64,000 nucleotides of DNA from contig CABUEI010000004.1 in assembly GCA_902490585.1 (NCBI GenBank), forward strand, positions 49,337 to 113,336. The letters are read 5' to 3'. The notes under the pieces were generated by a model that made no database searches, was not told the DNA's origin, and was given only the letters and a program-made list of their open reading frames with translations. Position numbers and translations under genes: made by a program. Below are positions 18,719-26,011 of this stretch, piece after piece. Within the stretch, counting starts at the first letter, position 1. Each line of letters opens with the position of its first letter. This DNA comes from an uncultured Oscillospiraceae bacterium. GTDB lineage: Bacteria; Bacillota; Clostridia; Oscillospirales; Ruminococcaceae.

Positions 18719-18725
18719 ATATAAT
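18696..18725 (+). promoter_or_regulatory. Possible promoter of cca overlapping the tuf terminator
   Basis: TTTAAC (18696-18701), 18-nt spacer, TATAAT (18720-18725). The -35 is in the terminator loop. Only the -10 box is strong. Confidence 0.4.
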
Positions 18726-18744
18726 TCTTTTAATGAGGTAATTT

Positions 18745-20061
18745 ATGCAGCTTCCTTTATACGTTAATGAAGTACTTAATAAACTGCACGACAGCGGTTA
18801 TGAGGCATATTGTGTAGGCGGCTGTGTCAGAGATTATCTGCTCGGTCAATGCCCACAGGATTATGATATAACAACCTCAGCATTGCCCGAACAGATAATA
18901 AATATTTTCGATGGCTACAGACTGCTTACAGTCGGACTGAAGCATGGAACTGTAACTGTAATCATTGATAAGCATACGATTGAAATCACAACATTCAGAA
19001 TTGACGGCGATTATAATGATCATAGGCATCCTTCAAAGGTAGGGTTTACTGTAAATCTTGCTGAGGACCTTGCAAGACGTGATCTTACAATCAATGCAAT
19101 GGCATATAACGATAAGGTCGGTTTAGTTGATTTATATGGCGGTGCCGATGATTTAAAAAAAGGTGTTATAAAATGCGTCGGCGATCCGATGAAACGTTTT
19201 GATGAGGATGGATTAAGAATCTTGCGTGCTTTACGTTTTGCTTCAAGATACGGTTTTAAAATAGATAAAGAAACATCTGATGCTATTCACAGACTAAAAT
19301 ATCTGCTTTCTTTTGTGTCGGCTGAACGGATAAATACAGAGCTATGCGGTATACTTATCGGTGATTGCCATGATATTCTGTACAATTATTGTGATGTTAT
19401 CTGTGAGATAATACCTGAGATGTATGCCTGTATCGGTTTTGAACAACATTCAAAATATCATGACAAGACCGTTTATGGTCATATTGTCGCAACTGTTGCG
19501 GCGGCTCAACCTACTGTAGAAGCAAGACTTACTATGTTGCTGCATGATATAGGCAAGCCTGACAGTTTTTTTATGAAAGACGGTGTTGGACACTTTTACG
19601 GTCATGCGGATGTAAGCTGTGAGATTTCGAAAAAAATACTTGATAGATTGCGGTTCAGCAATAAAATTAAAGAAGAAGTATTGTTTTTAATCAAAAATCA
19701 TGGTATAGTTATTAACGATGACAATCGCAGTATCAGAAGATGTCTTGCACGATACGGTGTAGAACGCTTTTTAAAATTGATAAAAGTACATTATTATGAC
19801 ACCTGCGGAAAATCACCTGCATATTTCGGTGAAAAAGCACTTTTTGACAGCATTGAAAAGCATACAAGAGAGTTTCTGGAAAACGAACCGCCTATGAGCC
19901 TTAAACAGCTTAAAGTCAACGGTTCCGACATTTCACGGCTTGGCTTTACGGGTAAAGAAATCGGGAAGGCTCTCAATTTTCTGCTTGAACAGGTTGTAAA
20001 CGGAAATTGCGAAAACGATAAGGATAGCCTTTTGGCTTTGATAGAAAATAATTATTTGTAA
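18745..20061 (+). CDS. cca: CCA tRNA nucleotidyltransferase with HD domain
   Basis: 438 residues. Adds or repairs the 3' CCA of tRNAs without a nucleic-acid template. The nucleotidyltransferase head has CVGGCVRDYLLG (23-34) and catalytic D39/D41 in PQDYDITTSA. RRDLTINAMAYN and RFDEDGLRILRALRFASRYGF are diagnostic class II poly(A) polymerase/CCA motifs. The C-terminal half carries an HD phosphohydrolase motif (TMLLHDIGKP). A DxD plus RRDLTINAM pattern favours CCA addition rather than poly(A) polymerase, but separate A- and CC-adding enzymes exist in some bacteria. An 18-nt gap to the next gene implies a shared transcript. Confidence 0.92.
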   Translation: MQLPLYVNEVLNKLHDSGYEAYCVGGCVRDYLLGQCPQDYDITTSALPEQIINIFDGYRLLTVGLKHGTVTVIIDKHTIEITTFRIDGDYNDHRHPSKVGFTVNLAEDLARRDLTINAMAYNDKVGLVDLYGGADDLKKGVIKCVGDPMKRFDEDGLRILRALRFASRYGFKIDKETSDAIHRLKYLLSFVSAERINTELCGILIGDCHDILYNYCDVICEIIPEMYACIGFEQHSKYHDKTVYGHIVATVAAAQPTVEARLTMLLHDIGKPDSFFMKDGVGHFYGHADVSCEISKKILDRLRFSNKIKEEVLFLIKNHGIVINDDNRSIRRCLARYGVERFLKLIKVHYYDTCGKSPAYFGEKALFDSIEKHTREFLENEPPMSLKQLKVNGSDISRLGFTGKEIGKALNFLLEQVVNGNCENDKDSLLALIENNYL

Positions 20062-20079
20062 ACGGAAAGGATTAAGAGT

Positions 20080-21096
20080 ATGTCTGCTACCGATATTGGA
20101 ATTGATTTAGGCACGGCGAATGTTATAATTACGCTCGGAAACAAGGGCATCGTTGTCAACGAGCCGTCTGTTGTTGCTTATGATAAAAAGAAACACTGTG
20201 TTCTTGCAGTAGGAAACGAAGCGTACAAAATGATAGGCAGAACGCCCGAATATATTGTTGCGGTAAAGCCGCTCAAAGACGGTGTTATCTCTGATAATGA
20301 GATGACGGAAGCAATGATAATCGAATTTATCAGAAAGGTTATCGGACGAATTGTTAAGCCGAGAATTATTCTTTGTGTCCCTTCGTCTGTTACCGATGTC
20401 GAAAACAGAGCTGTAGTTGAGGCTGCGCTTTGTGCCGGTGCAAGAAAGGTATTTATTATAGAAGAACCTATTGCCGCACTGCTCGGTGCAGGTATTGATA
20501 TTTCAAAGCCTAACGGCACAATGGTTGTCGATGTCGGCGGAGGAACAGCTGATATTGCGGTTGTCTCGTTCAACGGTATTGTAAAAAGCTGTTCGCTTAA
20601 GATGGCAGGTAATAAGTTTGATGCGGCCATCATAAGAGGCGTTACGATGAAATACAAAATACTTATTGGTGAAAAGACGGCAGAGCAGGCAAAAAAAGAA
20701 ATTGCCAATGTATATAATCCGACAGGCGATGTGAAAATAACAGTAAAGGGCAGACATCTTATAAAAGGCCTTCCCGAAAGCGTTGAAATCAGCGATAAGG
20801 ATATGTACGATTTTCTGCATGACAGCGTAATGGAGATAGTCGATAAGATAAAGGAAGTATTTGAGCAGACTCCTCCCGAGCTTGTCGGTGATATCCTTAC
20901 AAACGGTATAGTGCTCACAGGTGGTGGAGCAATGCTCAAAGGTTTCCCTGAGCTTGTTACCGAGGCTGTCGGTGCTCCTTGCTATGTTGCGGATGACCCG
21001 ATAGAGTGCGTTGCAAAAGGCGTTGCCAAAGCGTTTGACTATACAGATGAACTTCTTGACGGTTTTGAGAAGATTTCACTTTACAGATATAAATAA
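20080..21096 (+). CDS. MreB/Mbl-family actin-like protein, second paralogue
   Basis: 338 residues. A bacterial actin homologue. It has the phosphate-1 loop DIGIDLGTANVII, the connect motif IIEEPIAALLGAGI, phosphate-2 VVDVGGGTADIAVVS and the adenosine motif VLTGGGAMLKGF, plus KGRHLIKGLPE. It is distinct from the canonical MreB at 34656 and not in the mreBCD operon, which suggests an Mbl/MreBH-like role in cell-wall elongation. It follows cca by 18 nt; that pairing has no obvious functional reason. Start has AAAGGA upstream. The gene ends at a very strong hairpin. Confidence 0.88.
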   Translation: MSATDIGIDLGTANVIITLGNKGIVVNEPSVVAYDKKKHCVLAVGNEAYKMIGRTPEYIVAVKPLKDGVISDNEMTEAMIIEFIRKVIGRIVKPRIILCVPSSVTDVENRAVVEAALCAGARKVFIIEEPIAALLGAGIDISKPNGTMVVDVGGGTADIAVVSFNGIVKSCSLKMAGNKFDAAIIRGVTMKYKILIGEKTAEQAKKEIANVYNPTGDVKITVKGRHLIKGLPESVEISDKDMYDFLHDSVMEIVDKIKEVFEQTPPELVGDILTNGIVLTGGGAMLKGFPELVTEAVGAPCYVADDPIECVAKGVAKAFDYTDELLDGFEKISLYRYK

Positions 21097-21108
21097 AAGA
21101 TAAATCAC

Positions 21109-21138
21109 GACACGGAAATTCGTTTCCGTGTCTTTTTT
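21109..21138 (+). terminator. Strong terminator with TTCG tetraloop
   Basis: GACACGGAAA (21109-21118) pairs perfectly with TTTCCGTGTC (21123-21132) around TTCG, followed by TTTTTT. Confidence 0.97.
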
Positions 21139-21179
21139 ATGCAATTTATGCAGAAAAAACGCCGTTTTTGAATGTTCGG

Positions 21180-21208
21180 TTGACTCCTTATTTGTAACGT
21201 GTTAGGAT
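21180..21208 (+). promoter_or_regulatory. Possible promoter of the zinc-ribbon cassette
   Basis: TTGACT (21180-21185), 17-nt spacer, TAGGAT (21203-21208). The -10 box is weak. Confidence 0.4.
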
Positions 21209-21259
21209 AAGTTGAGCCTTTCGATTAGGTTCTATTCAATATAAATAAGGAGTATTAAA

Positions 21260-21715
21260 ATGACAAGAAAAGGAAAATCGTTTAAAGTTGGGTCAATTGT
21301 GATATGGATAATAATATCCCTTACTGACCTTATAACAGGAATGGTAAAAGCAAGCGATGCCGCTGACCATTACACAACCTGGTACAGTGGGTACAGTGAT
21401 CAGGCGATACAGGCATGGTTTGATGCAATTGCACCTTATGCGGCGGCTTTTGCATTATTTACTATGTTGTTTGTTATTCAATTCGGCATTGCCGATGTAA
21501 TCACACAGCTTGAGATAAGAAATGCATCGGCAAAAAGCGGTTCTGAGCACTCACAGCGTCTTCCCAAAGTACCTGTACCGCAGAATGTTAATACTGCAAT
21601 GCCGAATACCGTAAAAACAGGTGTACAGCCTACAGGTACATGGTTTTGCACTCAGTGCGGTAAGCAGAATGCACAGACAAGTGATTTCTGCATTGGTTGC
21701 GGAAAGCACAGATAA
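21260..21715 (+). CDS. Two-TM protein with C-terminal zinc ribbon
   Basis: 151 residues, no named family. An N-terminal hydrophobic stretch (IVIWIIISLTDLITGMV) and a second one (AAFALFTMLFVIQFGIADV) suggest two membrane helices. A polar linker rich in Pro, Asn and Val leads to a four-Cys zinc ribbon (FCTQCGKQN and FCIGCGKHR) at the extreme C-terminus, probably cytoplasmic. The next two genes run in the same direction, and the third (22361) has the same membrane-plus-zinc-ribbon plan, so they probably form one functional set. Such short zinc-ribbon ends usually mediate protein or metal binding, not catalysis. Confidence 0.7.
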   Translation: MTRKGKSFKVGSIVIWIIISLTDLITGMVKASDAADHYTTWYSGYSDQAIQAWFDAIAPYAAAFALFTMLFVIQFGIADVITQLEIRNASAKSGSEHSQRLPKVPVPQNVNTAMPNTVKTGVQPTGTWFCTQCGKQNAQTSDFCIGCGKHR

Positions 21716-21723
21716 TCTAGGGG

Positions 21724-22341
21724 GTGTATTATGAAAAGAAAATTAATAAATCCGCATTATTACTGTTTGTGCTGTTTGTAAGTTGCACTTTTGCTATTAC
21801 CGGTTGCTCGAAGATCGGTGTTGTTGATAACAATGCAATTACAAGTTCTGATTCGATAGCTTATACTGTCAAGAATTCTCTCTCCAACTTCCTGACAGAT
21901 GCAGATACATCTGGATACGGTATGATTCAGGGCGCTGAAACGATCATTGAGTTTACTGTAGACAATCATAGTTGGACAGTATATGCTGTTGATGCGTCTG
22001 TGTTCAAACAGAGTGACAGTGTTACTTGGGGAACAACGCAAGAGGAGATTAAAGCGAATGATTCAAAAGAATCCGTTTCAAGCGGAGAAATATTGTTAGG
22101 AATAAACCTGGCGAATATTTTTTCCGAATCAGAGAAAGGCTCAATGTGGGCATACTGTAAAGACGGCACTTGTTTATATGCAATGTATTCACCTGATTTT
22201 ACTGACAGAATATCTTCACATTCCGATGTTCCGACCTTAGATGATTTCAAATCCGGCTCATTTGCATGGAATGGTAATGATGGTATAGCCGACAGTGGTT
22301 ACATAATAGGAACAAATCCGAAACTGATCAAGGCAAGTTGA
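21724..22341 (+). CDS. Lipoprotein of unknown function, start region possibly frameshifted
   Basis: 205 residues as an open frame starting at GTG 21724. KKINKSALLLFVLFVSCTFAITGC is a textbook lipoprotein signal with the lipidated cysteine at about residue 28. The rest is polar and extracellular with no known domain. The GTG start has a poor ribosome site. An ATG at 21731 has AGGGGGTG at good spacing but is in another frame that stops after 16 codons. One extra A in the run at 21739-21742 would join that ATG to the signal peptide. The gene could therefore be expressed from GTG, phase-variable, broken, or affected by a sequence error. It lies between two zinc-ribbon membrane protein genes. Confidence 0.6.
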   Translation: MYYEKKINKSALLLFVLFVSCTFAITGCSKIGVVDNNAITSSDSIAYTVKNSLSNFLTDADTSGYGMIQGAETIIEFTVDNHSWTVYAVDASVFKQSDSVTWGTTQEEIKANDSKESVSSGEILLGINLANIFSESEKGSMWAYCKDGTCLYAMYSPDFTDRISSHSDVPTLDDFKSGSFAWNGNDGIADSGYIIGTNPKLIKAS

Positions 22342-22360
22342 TTTAAAGGATGATTAAAAT

Positions 22361-22831
22361 ATGTTTAACAATATCGGTAAAAAAATTAAGACGCTTGTAA
22401 TGGTTGTATTTGTTATCGGCTGTATAGGTGCAGTTATAACAATGGTTTCAATCTGGCTGAACATACCGAATGTTTCACGTTATAACGGCGGAACGGGTAT
22501 TCTGTTATTCTTCGGAGGATTACTTGCAGGCATTCTTGCATTTCTTCTGTCCTGGATAGGCTCGTTTTTCCTGTATGGATATGGTGAACTTATAGACAGT
22601 TGTCAAAGTATGGCTGATGATATTAAGCAGATTAAATCACAAATGTCACCGAATAATTCGGCTCCTTCATTTTTACATGGGAACGAATCCAATACTATCA
22701 ATATTTCAACAAGCACAACTGAAACAAGCAATTTCAGAGCGCAGGCACTTGGATTATGGACTTGCAAAAACTGTGGCTGTGAAAACAGTGGCGATTCTTT
22801 ATTCTGTACATCGTGCGGAGAAAGAAAATAA
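22361..22831 (+). CDS. Two-TM protein with C-terminal zinc ribbon
   Basis: 156 residues, no named family. Two hydrophobic segments (LVMVVFVIGCIGAVITMV and ILLFFGGLLAGILAFLLSWIG) are followed by a polar Ser/Thr/Asn linker and a C-terminal zinc ribbon WTCKNCGCEN...FCTSCGERK. The plan matches the gene at 21260, although the sequences differ. The ribosome site AAAGGA is 9 nt upstream. Third gene of the cassette, closed by a terminator at 22855. Confidence 0.7.
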   Translation: MFNNIGKKIKTLVMVVFVIGCIGAVITMVSIWLNIPNVSRYNGGTGILLFFGGLLAGILAFLLSWIGSFFLYGYGELIDSCQSMADDIKQIKSQMSPNNSAPSFLHGNESNTINISTSTTETSNFRAQALGLWTCKNCGCENSGDSLFCTSCGERK

Positions 22832-22854
22832 AATCGAACAGCATTACATTACAT

Positions 22855-22884
22855 GACTGCATCGTTATTGGTGCAGTCTTGTTT
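22855..22884 (+). terminator. Terminator of the zinc-ribbon cassette
   Basis: GACTGCA (22855-22861) pairs with TGCAGTC (22872-22878), 10-nt loop, then TTGTTT. Confidence 0.8.
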
Positions 22885-22932
22885 ATTATATTTGCACAAA
22901 TTCCGATTGGATTAATTGTGTATATTTCCGCC

Positions 22933-22962
22933 TTAGACAAAGGTGCTCAAATATGTTATCAT
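22933..22962 (+). promoter_or_regulatory. Possible promoter of the esterase gene
   Basis: TTAGAC (22933-22938), 18-nt spacer, TATCAT (22957-22962), 13 nt before the ribosome site. Confidence 0.4.
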
Positions 22963-22988
22963 ATTATCAGACATACGGAGGTGCTTAA

Positions 22989-23765
22989 ATGTCACAGATT
23001 GATATACGTTTCTTTTCATATTCGTTAAACCGCTATACTAATTTCAAGATGTACATCCCTGATGATAAACGAAATTACGGCGGAATTTACGATAAAAAGA
23101 GTATGAAGACTTTATTTCTTCTGCATGGTTATACACAAGACGGTACTAATTGGGTGCCGGATTATATTGCAGAAAAATACAACTTTGCTGTTGTGATCCC
23201 TCACGGAGAAAACTCATTCTGGCTTGACGGATTATCGACAGGGCATAAATATTGTACTTATGTCGGTGACGAACTCGTAAACTATGTACGAAATACATTC
23301 GGGCTCGCACAAACTGCGGATGATACTGCGATAATGGGATATTCGATGGGCGGTTTCGGAGCATTGCATACCGCACTTACTTACCCCGGTACTTTCGGAA
23401 AAGTATGTGCATTATCCTCAGCTCTTATTGTTCATGAAATAGACGGCATGAAAGAGGGCGGTGGAAACGATATTGCTAATTACGCATATTACCATGAATG
23501 TTTCGGAAACCTCGAAGAAGTTGTTGCAAGTGATAACAATCCTGAAACCCTTGTAAAACGGCTGGCTGAGCAGAACAAGACGATACCGCAGATATTTATG
23601 GCTTGCGGTACGGAAGATTTTCTGCTGGAGAATAACAGGCAGTTTCATGAATTTCTCGACAGCAACAATATAAGGCATACCTATTTTGAAAGTACAGGCA
23701 GTCATGATATGACGTTCTGGAGCGAGTATGTTGTCAAATTCACTGATATGATGTTCGGACAATGA
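22989..23765 (+). CDS. Alpha/beta-hydrolase esterase (esterase D / CE1-like)
   Basis: 258 residues. Serine esterase of the S-formylglutathione hydrolase/feruloyl or acetyl esterase superfamily. The oxyanion region is FLLHGYTQDG, the nucleophile S119 in GYSMGGFG, the likely acid D210 in ACGTEDF and the base H239 in GSHDMTFW. No signal peptide, so it acts inside the cell, for instance deacetylating imported xylo- or manno-oligosaccharides, but the substrate cannot be read from sequence. The ribosome site GGAGGTG is 5 nt upstream. It is a single-gene unit flanked by terminators. Confidence 0.85.
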   Translation: MSQIDIRFFSYSLNRYTNFKMYIPDDKRNYGGIYDKKSMKTLFLLHGYTQDGTNWVPDYIAEKYNFAVVIPHGENSFWLDGLSTGHKYCTYVGDELVNYVRNTFGLAQTADDTAIMGYSMGGFGALHTALTYPGTFGKVCALSSALIVHEIDGMKEGGGNDIANYAYYHECFGNLEEVVASDNNPETLVKRLAEQNKTIPQIFMACGTEDFLLENNRQFHEFLDSNNIRHTYFESTGSHDMTFWSEYVVKFTDMMFGQ

Positions 23766-23775
23766 GAATAAAGTT

Positions 23776-23816
23776 ATACCCACAAGCGAAAAATATCGTT
23801 TGTGGGTATTGCTTTT
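23776..23816. terminator. Bidirectional terminator between the esterase gene and spoVT
   Basis: ATACCCACAA (23776-23785) pairs with TTGTGGGTAT (23800-23809), extended by GCG/CGT. The plus strand continues TGCTTTT; the minus strand has TTTATTCTC beyond. Confidence 0.85.
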
Positions 23817-23817
23817 A

Positions 23818-24360
23818 TCAGACATCTTCCATCTGTTTTCCGAAATACATAGCCGCCGCTTCGACAAGTGCTTTGGTTTTATCGTCAACTGTTGCATTGT
23901 CTTTATCCGACAGCATAATAACCGCACCGTTCACATCACCGTCTGCCATTATCGGTGCACAGGCGACAGCAAAACGGTCTACGCCTTCTATAGGGTTCAT
24001 CTTCACACCGTCAGCTGTGCGATATAAAGATTTTCTCTGTTCAATAAGGTCTTCGAGAGAACTTGAAACCCTACGTTCGAGCACTTCCTTTTTCTGAATA
24101 CCCGATGCGGCAATAACGTGATCACGGTCACAGATAACTGTCGGCATTCCTCCGACTTTGTATAGTACATCGGCATACTGACCGGCTGTACCTGAGATTT
24201 CTCCTACAGGGGAGTATTTTCTGAAAATTACTTCGCCGTCAACGCTTGTATATATTTCAAGCGGTGTGCCTTCTCTTATTCTCATTGTTCGTCTTATTTC
24301 TTTAGGTATTACAACTCTTCCGAGGTCGTCAATACGTCTTACTATTCCCGTTGCTTTCAT
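23818..24360 (-). CDS. spoVT: Stage V sporulation protein T, AbrB-type regulator
   Basis: 180 residues. A DNA-binding regulator of forespore gene expression. The N-terminal swapped-hairpin AbrB domain (about 1-50) is near-identical to the family: IVRRIDDLGRVVIPKEIRR, then IREGTPLEIY. The C-terminal part resembles a GAF sensor. The start at 24360 gives the family's usual MKATGIVRR opening with AAAGGA upstream; a longer frame from 24408 lacks a ribosome site and runs into a promoter-like region. Its presence points to a spore former. A sigma-G/F-like promoter lies upstream. Confidence 0.93.
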   Translation of the reverse strand: MKATGIVRRIDDLGRVVIPKEIRRTMRIREGTPLEIYTSVDGEVIFRKYSPVGEISGTAGQYADVLYKVGGMPTVICDRDHVIAASGIQKKEVLERRVSSSLEDLIEQRKSLYRTADGVKMNPIEGVDRFAVACAPIMADGDVNGAVIMLSDKDNATVDDKTKALVEAAAMYFGKQMEDV

Positions 24361-24407
24361 TATATAGTCATTCCTTTCTGAAGAAACTGTTTTTGCTCTT
24401 GCAAACA

Positions 24408-24437
24408 TATTATTCCTTGACAGGTGTCAAATATTCA
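24408..24437 (-). promoter_or_regulatory. Candidate sigma-G/F promoter of spoVT
   Basis: On the minus strand TGAATA, 17-nt spacer, AATAATA. This resembles the forespore consensus (TGAATA ... CATACTA), 5 of 7 in the -10. It also contains a palindrome TTGACAggTGTCAA (24417-24430). Confidence 0.4.
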
Positions 24438-24510
24438 GAAAAATGTCACATATTGATATTACGGCTCAAAATTCGTCATTTCTGATTTTTTCCGATAACC
24501 GCTTTTAATA

Positions 24511-24539
24511 TTGATTTTAAACTCTTTTTGTAGTATAAT
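24511..24539 (+). promoter_or_regulatory. Sigma-A promoter of tadA
   Basis: TTGATT (24511-24516), 17-nt spacer, TATAAT (24534-24539). Confidence 0.8.
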
Positions 24540-24573
24540 CAATAAAGTATGATTATCTCATGGGGGTGTTGCA

Positions 24574-25026
24574 TTGACAGCTGATGAAGAGTATATGACA
24601 ATCTGTATCGAGCTTGCAAAACAGGCGGCTCAAAAAGGCGAGTGTCCTGTCGGGGCGATTGTAGTCGATAAGAACGGTGAGATAATCGGCAAAGGGTACA
24701 ATATGCGTGAAGCGGAACAATCACCCACCGCTCATGCTGAAATTATCGCAATAGAACAAGCCGCCAAGGCTTTGAACTCATGGCGGCTTACAGATTGCAC
24801 TTTATACGTTACGCTTGAGCCTTGCCCGATGTGTGCAGGTGCGATTATCAATTCCAGACTGAAAAGGCTTGTATACGGTGCATTTGATGAAAAAGGCGGG
24901 GCTTGCGCCTCGCTCATGGAAATATTCGATTATCCGTTTAATCATCGTCCGATGGTGAGAAGCAGGGTTCTTATGGATGAATGTGCCGGATTGCTTACAG
25001 AATTTTTTAAAGGACTGCGTGACTGA
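24574..25026 (+). CDS. tadA: tRNA-specific adenosine deaminase TadA
   Basis: 150 residues. Converts the wobble A34 of tRNA-Arg(ACG) to inosine. A CDA-fold deaminase with zinc ligands in HAEIIAIE and PCPMCAGAI, and the glutamate in HAE as proton shuttle. Start is TTG at 24574 with GGGGGTG upstream; no ATG fits. It has its own promoter and is divergent from spoVT. It ends one nucleotide from the stop of a small minus-strand gene. Confidence 0.93.
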   Translation: MTADEEYMTICIELAKQAAQKGECPVGAIVVDKNGEIIGKGYNMREAEQSPTAHAEIIAIEQAAKALNSWRLTDCTLYVTLEPCPMCAGAIINSRLKRLVYGAFDEKGGACASLMEIFDYPFNHRPMVRSRVLMDECAGLLTEFFKGLRD

Positions 25027-25027
25027 T

Positions 25028-25135
25028 TTATTTTATCATTCCCGACAGTGCTTTTCTGTAAAGCTTGTCGAGAATAACAGAGAAACCTGCTACGATTGCC
25101 GATATTGCTATAATTACGGAAATGACTTTTTTCAT
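25028..25135 (-). CDS. 35-residue hydrophobic peptide downstream of an Xre regulator
   Basis: A short open frame from ATG at 25135 to TAA at 25028. The product begins MKKVISVIIAISAIVAG and ends in a Lys/Arg-rich tail (DKLYRKALSGMIK), i.e. one transmembrane helix with basic ends. A good ribosome site, AAAGGA, is 7 nt upstream. It begins 23 nt after the stop of the Xre gene at 25159 on the same strand, so it is probably co-transcribed. I do not know the family; small toxic, leader or membrane-modulator peptides are all possible. It has a typical ribosome site, a clean start and biased hydrophobic content, which support a real gene. Confidence 0.6.
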   Translation of the reverse strand: MKKVISVIIAISAIVAGFSVILDKLYRKALSGMIK

Positions 25136-25158
25136 ATACGAATCCTTTCTGTATCGGT

Positions 25159-25824
25159 TTAATCTGTATTTATACGGTCAAGACGCTTTTCTGCGTTTTT
25201 AATAAGACTTAAAAGAGCGGTGCCTTGTTTGTCGTAATCGGCTTCTATTGAATTTGTTGTAATTGACGGCGCATTTTCTGCGTCATTTGCGGCATCTGCC
25301 GCCGCTCCGACTTCAAGACATATTGCAGAATCAATAAGGTGAAGTGCTGATGTCGGTGATACGCCGAAAAGATTATCATCGTTCTTTCTGTTGGCGTTGT
25401 ATGTTATTCTGAACGCTTTGTAAACAGAAAGTGTGAGCATAGACGAAACGCTCTTGCTGAGTTTTGATGATTTTATCTTCTGTAAAAGTGAGAAAATCAC
25501 TTCGATACTGTTTGTTATCAGCTTTTTATTGAGTGCAAGCATAATGTCGCCCGATTTTGAATCACCCGATGAGTTTCCGTCGGGGATATCGCTCTCTGTG
25601 ATTATTCCGCCGTTTGAAACGGGAGAACGACCCAAAAGATAGTCGGTGGAAACGTTATAGTAATCAGCCGCTTTTACAAGGAATTCAAGACCACATTCAC
25701 GTTTGCCTTTTTCATAATGTGACAGGAGTGCCTGGGCAATGCCTAAATCTGCGGCAACCTGTTTTTGTGTAAGTCCACGTTCTTTGCGGAGCAGGGAAAG
25801 TATTCTTGGAAAATCGGTGTTCAT
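25159..25824 (-). CDS. Xre-family regulator with long C-terminal region
   Basis: 221 residues. The N-terminal HTH_3 domain (about 1-65) contains LSLLRKERGLTQKQVAADLG and LSHYEKGKRE, ending STDYLLGR. The remaining 150 residues are polar and unassigned, with a helical stretch near the end (ALLSLIKNAEKRLDRI). The ATG at 25824 has GAGAGGTT upstream; a longer TTG frame at 25854 has none. A strong promoter on the minus strand (25869-25897) drives it, and a 35-residue membrane peptide gene follows. The regulated genes are not evident. Confidence 0.8.
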   Translation of the reverse strand: MNTDFPRILSLLRKERGLTQKQVAADLGIAQALLSHYEKGKRECGLEFLVKAADYYNVSTDYLLGRSPVSNGGIITESDIPDGNSSGDSKSGDIMLALNKKLITNSIEVIFSLLQKIKSSKLSKSVSSMLTLSVYKAFRITYNANRKNDDNLFGVSPTSALHLIDSAICLEVGAAADAANDAENAPSITTNSIEADYDKQGTALLSLIKNAEKRLDRINTD

Positions 25825-25868
25825 TATACGATATAACCTCTCTGATTCTGACAATATTCACAAAGTAT

Positions 25869-25897
25869 ATTATAACGGAGTTATTCCCTATTGTAAA
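25869..25897 (-). promoter_or_regulatory. Sigma-A promoter of the Xre gene
   Basis: Minus-strand TTTACA, 17-nt spacer, TATAAT (complement of 25892-25897 and 25869-25874). Confidence 0.85.
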
Positions 25898-26011
25898 GCG
25901 TGATTTTATACAAAAAATCAGGTGCTTTTTTATGTAATAACCCTATAATAAAACAAAAATCGCCGAAATCGGCATGAATATTAAGAAAAATTAACCGAAA
26001 GGAAGTAAAAA

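Noticed and set aside
24361..24408. Longer spoVT start
   Set aside because: No ribosome site; family proteins begin with MKATGIVRR; promoter-like sequence lies there.
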